DNA of 64,000 bases, taken from Blastomussa wellsi. Its lineage: Eukaryota > Cnidaria > Anthozoa > Scleractinia > Plerogyridae. Below are positions 41,101-53,100 of the stretch, in pieces (the stretch's first letter is position 1; every line of letters begins with the position of its first letter). Made by a program: the position numbers and the translations under genes. The stretch lies in contig OX393561.1 in the NCBI GenBank assembly GCA_947652115.1, forward strand, positions 39,411,163 to 39,475,162, written 5' to 3'. Under the pieces are notes generated by a model. It worked only from the letters and a program-made list of their open reading frames with translations, was not told the DNA's origin and made no database searches.

Positions 41101-44100
41101 GATGAACTGTGATAACTTGAGTAGTCTTGAACAAAACACAATTATGCAGGCCAGGACTTGAACCTAGACTGCTCAAGCCAGACTCCAGTACACTAAACAT
41201 TAGGATGTCATGCAGGCCTCCTGCCTCCCATGGAGGTGGTGGGATGTGGTCCAATATATGTACAGTCAGATGTAACCAAACTACTGCAGGGATCCATATT
41301 CACAGTCTACCGGTCACCTGAGACACTCGCTTGTGATGACTAAAAAATCATGTGGATGACCAAAACAATTCAAGAAGCCATTCATTGGACAAGCCAAGTT
41401 TGAGCCTGGGCAAGGCTGTTGCCCAGAGAAATGTGTTTGTAGAGATCTGTAGTGCTGTTCCCTTCTTCTAGAAATGATCAAAACTTTGCAATGGTTGTTG
41501 CAAATCCAGTAATGATGTTGTTTCATAAACAATGCCAAACTGATCATATGAAAATGATATTAATTAAAAAAGTAAATTTGCCATCAATTTTCACGTTATG
41601 CCATCTGGCATACTTGCCTAGCTGACAACTTGAAGCAAAAACCAATATGGATCCCTGGCACTTGTTTTGCACATTATACTGTGATATGTACGTCACCTGG
41701 ACTGTGCAGAACTGAAGAATTATGATCCATTAATGGCCAGATAGGAGTTATTAAACCATGTGTTTTTAATAAAGACTGAAGTAAGCAATTGGTTTGAGTG
41801 CATTTGCTGATTGTTTAACAGAACCTTTCCTTGATTTTGTTCAATTTTTGCAAAAATGTAGCCAACTTCTTTGAGTGAATCAGTACAAAGTAGCCAGTAA
41901 TTTTTATGGCCTGCCCAGTGCTTACTGAAAGATTGTAAACAACTGTAAACCTTTTGTGGATAGTAAGAAGGTCATGTATTGACATTTTTATATTTTTGCA
42001 GATAACTGGGAGAGTCAATATCTCAAAAAGGGTGAGGTTTCTCCTGGTGTACAGGCTGGTGAACATGATGGAGAAGTGAGATCCGACATAACCACGTCAT
42101 TTTTCATTCTGCTGGCAATTTTCTTTCCTTCTGTCACTGGTATGTTAGCTGTTAGCTACCACTTACACAGGGGTTTCAAAATTTTTTGAAGTAGGTGTCG
42201 TCGACTGGAAGAGTAGGCGGCTGTTATAGGTGAGCCTTTGGGTCTCAAGTTCATTGCTATGACCAGAGTAGCCGGTGGCATAATAGTCAAGTAGCCGGTG
42301 GAACTCTGGCAGTCGCCGCCTTGTTTTGAAATCCCTGGTTACATGTATTGTCAGGGTTTGTGTGGGTCTCAAACAAATTGTCCTAAAAAGTCCTGGAATT
42401 GTATTTTCTTCCAAAACTGGAAAGTCCTAAAAAAGTGATTTTCTGGCTGGTTCTAAAAAGTCATGGTATTCTGTAAATTCTTCATGAACCTTAAAATTTA
42501 GGAGAACGTAGCTAAACATGAAACGTTTCCTAATTAGTAACAGGAAATTATTGCAAAAGCTTTTTAAACAAGAAGTTCCCCTATAAAAGGGATTACCATA
42601 GCACTTCCCACATCTAACACCTTTCAGGCGCGAAATGCAAATTTGTACTCTTGCATTCAAAGCATGTTGAAGTGTCATGCATCCTGGGGCCAATTTCTCA
42701 AAAGGCCCGCAAACTTTTCAAGCCCGTAAAGCCATGTTTATTTAGCTGTATCTAAAAAGCATTGAAGTGTATAGGCCTGAAACTTTGCATGAAGGGAACC
42801 ACTGTTCATATCAAAAACATGTGAATAAAACAGCTCTGTATAATCATAAGTTTTAGAATTTGCTATTGCTTTCCAGGTGCTAAAACTTTTCGGGACCTTT
42901 GAAAAACGGGCCCCTGCAAAGTAAACATGCTTCTCATGAAACTAAAAGGTTACCTGAACAAAAATCAGATATAGCTTGCTTGTGTTTTACTCAACATTCT
43001 CAGCAACAATGAAATGCATTTTCTCAGTAGCTGTCTTTAAAAATTGTGAGTTGTTTGTCAGCTGTTTACGCTTTGATGGTTGACTGAAAACTGACAAAAG
43101 GGTGCATATGCCGAATAACATCAAGCTTTTGTTTATGTCAATTAATTTGGATCATGTTAAATCGAAAGGAGTTCTGCTAAACTATTGAAAATAATTTGTT
43201 AGTTATCCTAAGACCCAGTACAAATGCAACACTCTGTTGTTGGTTGAAAGTATTTTTTGTGTGTCACTATCTCTTTTTTTGTTTCGTAGGGATAATGGCA
43301 GGGTCTAACAGGTCGGGTGACTTAAAGGACGCTCAGCAGTCTATTCCAAAGGGTACAATTGCAGCAATAATCACCACATCTCTTGTCTGTATCCTTTGTA
43401 TATAATAAAATATATTATTATAGATACTTTTTGCTTAACATGTCTCTAGGCAAGATTGGATTTTAAACATCATCCTGTACTCTGCATTAGGCATTCTGTT
43501 TCTAGCATTATTTAGCCATGTATGTAGGCTATTCTTCTTGAACCCTCAATTTTTGAAACTTTCTGATAACTCGAAGCAAAGGTTTTCTTCCCCATGAGTT
43601 TTCATCCCCCAATCAAACACTGAAATCTCTCGACTGATTTTGAGGTTTAATTTGAGAAATCAGAATTCTACTGTGCATTCAAACAGTGATAGTTGGTGCG
43701 TCACTAGAATCACTGGCAGTTTCTTTGTTTTTTTGTGATCGCCTAAGGACATTAGGACATGTTTTCACCTTAACAAAGCTTCAAGATCTCACCTCAGTGT
43801 TGCTGTTTGGAGCAACAGTACAGGGAGATCTTCTACGAGACAAGTTAGTTTTGCCATGCTTTTTCGTCTAGTGCAGTGTTGTTTCAATTATTGCACTTTT
43901 CAATAACATGCGAACTCTGAAGTGATCGGAAGTTCAAAACCTAACCAACGATTGCATTTTTCGCTGCCGTCAACGACAATTATGGTGACAGCTAATGAAC
44001 CTTGAAAATCAGAAACAAACAAAATGAATCGAGGTCTATACCAATCACAACTGACAGACATGACCTTTTGACCCTGTTGAGGAGAACTTCTGTTTCCTGC

Positions 44101-47100
44101 GAGGACAATTTTGATGATTGACTGCAGTGAAAGACTTAACCATCGACATGAACAGAGTTCATGTGTTATTGAAAGGTGCAGTAAGCGTTCCCTAGTCTAG
44201 CTTCCTAAACCATCTAAAATTACCTTTTACCAGAGGTGTAAGTCATGTGGCAAGAAGAGTTTGCGCAGATGTTCTCACAAGATAAAATTGAGCCCGAATC
44301 AGACAACTCCTATAGAGCGTTTTCACTCACGTGACCAAAAAAATAAATCGAAAAGCATTCGCTGGATAGAGTCAAGAAACTATGATGTTATAGAATATAA
44401 ATAAAGAAAGCACTTCTCCAAGTTTCAGGCGTGTGCGCCATTCCAAACTTCAGATATTCGTCGAAATGTTTCGCACAAATTTACAGAGCTCAGTATGGAG
44501 CCGCCATATTGGTGTACCTCAGTGGAACACCAACATGGCGGCCGGAAATAGTGTAAACATCTGGAGTTTACTTTGGTTATCTAGGCGACTGGCTACCTGT
44601 TCTGAACAAACAAATGTACATATAAACACTTTTCCTTATACTTAAAATTCTCAAATGGCTAAATCTCGCGAGATAAGTATGTGTTTTCGTAACTGTATGT
44701 CACGCACCGCCATAACTCTGAAATTCAAATTGCGCTGGTTTCCAAACGAAGGACGCTGTTGAGCTGAAAAATTGTACACAAATATAAATTTAGCCGCCTC
44801 TTATGCCTGATTAGTATAAAACGTTTGGTGGCGCTTTGTTTTTGGATTTTAGGAATCTGATGACGTTACGTGAAAACGCTCTATCGGCCATGGACCTACG
44901 ATTTGGAAGAAGCTGAAATGAAAATCACCTTGTTTGGCCATTTTTAAGAGTTCCACAGAAATCATAAAAATTGTTTAAAGCGTTTGCATATGATGCTATC
45001 TGTTATCTAGTTTGGTGTGACATTTTCTTGCAGGTTCGGCCGCAGTATTGGCAGCGTTATGGTTGTAGCTGAAATTGCCTGGCCTCCCACTAAATGGGTG
45101 ATTCTCATTGGTTCGTTGTTATCAACTGTTGGTGCGGGAATGCAGAGTTTAACTGGGTGAGTTTCACCCTGGCAGACGCAGAAATCGGGACGGGCTGTTT
45201 GTTTGTTAGTCGGAAGAATACCGATTTGAAAGTTCCCGTGATTGTAAGACAGTGTTGACAGTTTTACCATCTTTCAATTTATATTAGACGGTATTTACTT
45301 TTGTCAAACAATTCCATCTAAGACGGGTTTCCCGTCTTCTAAACCTATGAATTCGCATAATAATATATTTTATGGTTTATTTTTTCGTAGTGCACCCCGT
45401 TTGCTGCAAGCTATTGCTAAAGACAATGTGATTCCATTTCTGAATGTCTTTGCTTATGGTTCCAAGTCAGGAGAGCCGACTCGTGCCTTGATGCTTACAG
45501 CTTGTATTTCAGAAATTGGAATTGTGATTGCAAATTTGGACTCAGTCGCACCTATTATTACAATGTAAGTGCAATGTTAGTAAACACTTAGCCTTTTCAA
45601 AATGAAAGAAAGCGCTTCATTCTTCATTCATTCAAGGTCCTCCAGCTCCTAAACGAATACGGTGACTCCTCTTTTTATTGCAAAATACAAACTCTCTTAA
45701 GATAAGCAACCAATAGACAAAGTTTGAAAGAAAATATATGGGCTGTGCAATTTCCATGGAATTGCTTAAATTGCTGTAAATTCCTGCCAGTGAAACAAGA
45801 TAACAAAGAATGTCTGTTACCCTTTATCTTTTACCCTGTTGTCAGTGTCCCGTTTCATTTCCGTCCTTTGAGATATGTGTGGGTACTGAATAGATGTCTT
45901 GACAAATGCACAATGTAAAATCCCTCGCAGCCGTTTTTAGTCTCGTCACGCAACGCTCCTTTTGGAGCAGCGTTGCGTGACGAGACTAAAAACGGCTGCT
46001 AGGGAGACTATTTTCCACCAGGTTCTTTTTGATGTGTTACGGGTTCGTCAACTTAGCTTGTGTGCTGCAGTCCCTGCTCAGGACCCCAAACTGGCGACCA
46101 CGATTCAAGTACTACCACTGGTAAGGTGAACATTTTTTTGTACAGTGTAGATACATGAATGACAATCTTAAGGATCATCTCCCGTCTCTGTAGCCTGCGA
46201 ACACAGGCGGATTTTCGGTAAATACCGGCGGCGTGAAACAAAACCCGGAAATCCGTCTGTGTTCGCAGGCTACCGTCTCTGAAAATTGATTTCATCGTCG
46301 TTTTTCGACACGGATGTTGGTAACGTGACATATTCAGTGGCGACAAGCTGATGGACCAAATTTCGGGGATCTCTGAATAATGAGAATCGGGGGCTTTTTT
46401 GGGTAAACAAACTAAATAGACTGCAAAAACCGTGTACGAAGATCCTGCTTGATCGAACGTTGGATCTCACAGGAGATCTAATCAGCCAAACTTGAAAAAT
46501 TAATAAACGATGATAAGTCAAAGACTAGTGCAAGGCTGAAACAACGTGATATATTTTGAACAATATTTCGGCTGGCCAGAGCCCTCTTCAGGTTTAGACG
46601 TTACTAATTTTTTAACATGAAATTTCAATGTTATATTATGGTGGTGTCGCAATACTTATTTCGAAACTTTGGGCGACAAGACACCAATGCGAATTATAAG
46701 AAGTATAATATAATTTTTCCCTTGATTAGGTTTGGAACGCTCACATATTGAAAACTCTCTCTATAATGGCCAGGTCGCGGTTGTTCAAAGGGTGGATGAC
46801 GCTATCCACTGAATAAATCACTGTTCAGTGGATTGTCAGTGTTTTAAAAATGGATAGCGTTATCCACCCTTTGAACAATCGAGGCCAGGATGTTTTCTCC
46901 CAACCACGCGCCGAACCATACCCTTAACTCTTACAATTAAAACTGTGGTGGCCTAATGGCCAGGGTGCAGGAGCCAGGATCGAGCGGTTCGGGTTCGAGC
47001 CCCTGCGTCGTGTTCTTGGTTCACTTTTCTCTCCCTCAGAGCCATTTTTTGCTACCGGGGTAAGCTCAAGCGGTGGCCGATTTACAGAGGTTCAACTGTA

Positions 47101-50100
47101 TAACGAGTAGCACACTTTTCTGCACGTCACGTAACACTCCGGATATTTAATGCAGAGATTTTTGTTTTGTTTTAGGTTCACGTCGTTTCTGGGCATGTGC
47201 CTTTGTTTAGCTCTGATGTTCATCTCGAGCTGGTATTACGCGCTTGTTGCTATGATTCTAGCAGCTGCCATTTACAAGTACATTGAATTCCAAGGGTATG
47301 TACATTTTACTGTCTAATCGACCGCTGACAATATACCACATTCACGGTAGCCGCCATTATGGTTTTTCTATTGCAATGCAAATTAGCCACGTTGTCTGCC
47401 AGGGGGCAAACATTGAAATGATGCCATTTCTCGGAAAAACGGACGGTCTAAACAGTGAAGTATCTGCCTTAGAGCCACATTTGAGAGCCATGTTATGGAA
47501 TAATGATTTCATTATAAGGTTAGTTTGAAATAGGTACTCATACCTTGATTTGCTAACTACGCAAACCGTTTTCTTTTTTATTAAGAGCCAAAATTGCGTT
47601 AAACTTAGAATATTTAAACCACAAAACAGAAGCCAAAGCATGGTTATGAAAAAAATTATCAGACATGATAAGAAACCAGCTGAAATTTGTCATTTAGGCT
47701 TGTTTGCCCCCTCTCAAATCACGTGCCTAATTTGCATTACAATGTGAAAACAAACATGGCGGCTATCGTGATTAAGGTCTATTACTTACTGCATGTTAGT
47801 AAATACCTGTTTTGGAACTGCAGTGAGGTGCGTTGGCACAGGTAGTGGTTTGGAATCCGGATCGGGTGTTCTGCGTTAAATCCATGGCTGGGGCACTGTT
47901 GTTGTGTTCTTAGGTAAGAATATACTATCGCAGTGCCTCTCTTGACCAAGGTGTGTATATGGGTACTGACGCATTTCATGCTGGAGGTAACCCTGCAATG
48001 GACCAGTATCCCATCCAGGGGTGGGGGGAGTAGAAGTACGCTTAGTCCAACTTACCGAAGTTACCTGATTTAGTAGATACCCAAATGAGTGTTTCTCATT
48101 TCAATTCAAACAGAGCAAAGATTGAGTGGGGAGATGGTTTCAGGGGACTGGCGCTTAGTGCAGCCAGATACAGCCTGTTGAGACTGGAGGAGGGTCAACC
48201 CCATACTAAGAACTGGAGGTAAGTCACGTGGGCTGTGTACACTTTTGTTGTGGTGATCAAGAAACACACCATAGTTGCATTAACAGTCGCATCATATTTT
48301 CGTTCTCATCAGACCTCAGATTCTTGTGCTCTGTCCACTGAAAAAGAATTCTGAACCAGAGTCCAGGCGCCTGCTAAGCCTAGTTAGCCAGCTCAAGCAT
48401 GGTAAATATCTCCGCTGGATTATGCTTTCCTAAATAATAACAATAATCTACGATTAAAAACCAGCAGTACCCCAGAAGCAAACACTTTAAAATAGAACAC
48501 GAAATAGTGATCTTTGACAAATATTTGTGCTTAGTAAATTTTCAACCTCGGGATATTGATTTTCAAGCTTTCTGATTGGTTCTCTCCGTTACGGATCTGA
48601 TCCAATATCCAAATATCCAAATATGGTAAAACGATGAAAACAAGACCGGCTGTGTCGAAGTTGCGTCTACGATTTTGCCCGCCGCGAGAAGAAATACTGC
48701 AAAAGCGACTCAGAAGATAAAAAAGCACTTTCTGAGAAGCACGAAGTTTGATGCGAAACATTTAATCGTATTAAAACGCTTGTAAAAACACAGCAAAACG
48801 AGTAAAGCGGCATAAACACGGCGTGCACGGGAAGATTTGAAAACCAAAACTATTTTGCCCAGAAAGTGAAAACAGAGTCTCATCACAAATTAGGCTTACT
48901 TCAAATAATCGTACACTACAAATCCTTTGCGTTTGCGACCAAACTGTCAAACGTAAAACACAGATGTTTTTTGTAGCCACTATAAAGTGAAAGCGGAGAA
49001 TGTGAAAAGCGAAAACAGTTTTGTCTCAATCTCGAATAGAAAACGTTGCAATCTTTAGCATGCGGTAAAATGTGATATTTTGGTTACAGTGAATGTTGTT
49101 TTCTAGGGCGTGGTCTAACGATAGTTGGGTCCATCTTAGAAGGGGATTTTAAGGAAAGATCAGACGATGTGGCTTTGGCAAAAGAGGTGAGAGAATCGGG
49201 AGGACGTTCCAAAGTAATGGGACGCGACAGTGAACTGGGACGCGACAGTGAAGTCGATCACCAGACTACTGTAAAAACGTGCGGCAGCCAAATCCAAGCG
49301 CAGGAAAGTGTGCTATCGATGTAATCGCGGGAAGTATTTACAGCGCGACGCGTCTAAGTGTGGCCACCCAACAAACTTTTTTGACAAGTTATAATTAGCC
49401 AATCAGAGAGGGCGAATTTGTTTAAGCTCTCCCGCCTCCTTGCAATGTTCAAAGCTGTTGTCACCTGTCGCGCTTTCAACAAGGAGGCGGGACGAATCAA
49501 ACAAATTCGCGCTCTCTGATTGGCTAACTTGTCAAAAAAGTTTGTTGGGTGGCCACACTTAGGCGCGTCGCGCTGTAAAGTTGACGAGCGCCAAGGTCTG
49601 TATAATCGCGGGGAAAATGCGCAACCGCTGTTGGCGCTGCATGCCAAGGTGCTACCACGGGAAAATATAGCTATAACTGGGGTTAACGGGGGCCGCCGCT
49701 GTCAAGCGCGGGAAATTTTGGAACTCCTAATTGTAATATATTATTTGGTTCAGTATATGCCGCTAGTTGACGAAGTTTAAATATTTCACAGGTGTTGAAC
49801 GACTGTATGAAAGAAGAAAAAGTTAAAGGGTTCTTGAAGGTTATCGTGGCTTCCACAGCAGCAGAGGGAATATCCTTTTTGTGAGTAAAATAAAAAGTTT
49901 AATACTATTGCAGGGTTCAGCACACCATGAAAATAAAAATTCCGATCATCATCACATTCATCAAATTCTAATGAACAAGATTATAAAAATGCAGAAAAAA
50001 CAAGGAGAGTAATAATTGGGGGGATGAAACCGCAGTGTTTGTCTCTTTGTGTTTTGCCAACTGTTTTATTATTTAACTAACTTTTTTAAAAAATTCCAAA

Positions 50101-53100
50101 CTTCTGCTGCCACCTCTCTCAGACTGGTCGCTCCAGTGATGCAAGCTTGGCAGGCTGCGGCTTGACGTGGGGGGGGGGGGGGGGGGGTTGGGGGGTGTCG
50201 GGGGCGGTTGGTTGGGCCCCTTGTCCCCTACCTACCCCGGAGACTGTTCACAGGCTACAGTGATGCGGACTTTTGTCTGTGTGTTGCTAGTAGGATGAAT
50301 CTTATAACTAAGCTATGCCAGTGAAGAAATGAACTTAGCAGTTTAAAAAGCCTGAAAAAGAAATTTTTGAACTCTTGTTCTCCACGTTTCCGTTGTGGTG
50401 CACTTGTAAGTGAGCTCTAACTGAACCACATTGAGGATTGGTTAAATTAAGCCTGCTTAGACTGCTCAGTAAGGGTTCAGAGAAATAAGCGAGATGGGGC
50501 AGATCAGGAACTGGAACATTCTCGTCCCCAGAGCCACTTGTCCCTCTTAGCCGGCTGGGCCTGTGCACAAGGAACAAGTGGTCAATCAAATCATGTGTCC
50601 CCAGAGCCACTTGTTCCTAGTGCACAGGCCCAGCCGGCTAAGAGGGACAAGCGGCTCTGGGAACGAGAATGGAACTGGAACGGAGCTCTTTTGGCTTCGT
50701 TTTGATAGCTTTTAGGGTTGAATGATTCCAGTTTCTCGCAAAATGTATTATGTTTTAGTGCTTACCGTTAACTAAAAGAAATTTGTCTTGTGATTGCTAC
50801 AAACATTTCCTGTCTTACTATCAATAATTCTCCGTAGAGCTCAGAGTTCTGGTCTTGGGGGACTGGAACCGAATACACTGATGATCACTTGGCCCGAGAA
50901 CTGGCGGGAAATAGCACAGTGGAAGAGTTTTGTTCGTAAGTAGAGCGGAAGCGAGTTATATATTTAGTGAGCATTTTTTACCGCGAGCAGTGACAATTCA
51001 AGTTTTCCTTTCTGATCTTAATTTATGGGGGGATTCATGATGGGAGAACAAACGTTTCTAAGCAAAACAAAGCAGAAATTAACTAAAAATATTTTCACAA
51101 GGGGCGAAGAAGCATCATTTTTGTCCTTTATACCAGAAGTGTGATCTGTTAAGAATTTGGAACGAGGATTTGTGCTAACTGTGACTGTTAACGCCGGGTG
51201 AAAGATCATGAACAAGATGAAACGTAAAGTATCTGCTTTATTTCTGTAAACGGGATCTTATTTTCTCTCGGCTATTTTGACTTTCCTTCCACTACCAACT
51301 ACCCTTGGGTTTTCAAGGATTTAAGAGACGTCCTTTCGGGTTGATTCACGGTCGGAATTTTACGGTTTCTTTCGTTTGTTCACAGATACAATCCGCTGCG
51401 TGTCTAAAGGTCAAGAGGCGCTACTTGTGGCGCGTAAGATAGATGCGTTTCCTAGCAACACGGAACGCTTGGAAGGCAATGTGGACGTTTGGTGGATAGT
51501 TCATGACGGAGGCTTGATGATCCTGCTTCTTTTCCTCCTTAAACAGCATAAAGTTTGGAGGAAGTGCAATCTCAGGATTTTTACAGTCGCACGTATCCTT
51601 ATGTTAGTCGCGTGTAGCCCAACATGTGTAACGAATTGTTCGAGAGGAACGTTCGAATCGAGTGCTGCAAATGCTTGAGATATCGTCTCGGAGTGCTCTA
51701 AATTTAAAGCCGAACGAGGCATTAAAAACCTCAGGGCTTCACAGAACAGTCGGACATCCGACAATAACCGAGCAAAATTTTCCAATGTCCGATGAAATCC
51801 GCTCTATGGTCGGACAGAATGTCCGGATAATTTTTTACTCTTTCCAGTGCAAACGCCAAAGCCTTGAGTTGACAATGCGTTTTCAAGCATGAAGTTCGAC
51901 CCCACCACAATTTTGTCCAATCAAAATGGTGACTAAGTCGGATACATGTCTTTTCACAGGAACAAAATTATCTGCAACCCTGAACCTTTAGTAACGTACA
52001 CAGTGGCGGATCTAGGGGAGGGGCCCGGAACCCCCGCCCCCTCCTTATGGGCGAAAATTTTAACGCTCAAAGGGCCAAAATGTTTTGGGCCCCCACCTTT
52101 ATTTAAGGCCCGAAAGCCCGGAAAATGTTTCGGGTCCCCACCTTAAAAAGAAGTGTGGATACGCCACTGGTGCGGACAGCAAGGAAGGTATTACTGTAGG
52201 AGGCTTGGTGGCATTGGACTCTGGATCTAGCGTTTCGGGTTCAAATCCCGGCCGGGGTCTTTGCGATGTGTTTAAGCAAGACACTCGCCGCCAATTCCTG
52301 CATGCGGTAAGCCAAAAACTCTGTTTTGGGCTCCAACATTCTGAAAGGTAAACGTGTATCTTTGTGAACTTTTCGTAACGAAATAAATTCAGAACTCGAA
52401 GACAACAGCATTCAAATGAAGAAGGATCTGGAATCATTCATGTACCAGCTACGTATCAAGGCACAAGTTGAAGTCATTGAAATGGTAAGTTGAAACGATC
52501 ATTTCTAATGCCTTGGATGAAGTTTTATTTTCATTTTCTCGATTAATACTAGCGCAGTTGATCAAGTTCTACTTTCAACGTTGTCTTTCTTTAGCAGCTT
52601 CGCGCACGCGTTTGGCTTACGCGCGCATTTCGTTTAATTTTATCCATTTTCACTGCAAATTACATAGGAAAAGAAATTTACATGACAGTGCAGTAGGGGA
52701 AAGACTAGAAGGGAACTGCCGAGCCATACGTGTTAGTGTACCCATTAAGAAGAGAAAAAATATATACAAATAGATACAATCTTATACCCGATTCACACCA
52801 AAGCTTAAACACGTTTAAAAGCTGTTTAGTTAAACACGGTTTAAAATTGTTTTGTTCATAATACCAACTGATGATTGTTGACCTCAAATTTGGCACAATG
52901 AAAGAGCACATAAGAACTTACTTGAATGCTATGTACAATTCAGTCTTTCAGTCTTCTGTTGCTTATTTTCATTTTGTCTAACCTGGTTTAACTAAACAAG
53001 TTTTGTTGGTGTGAATGGGGTATTAGCTGATTTGCAGAACAAATGCATACATGTACATGAAGGCTTGACTAGCTAACTACTAACTAGCTTACTACATGTA

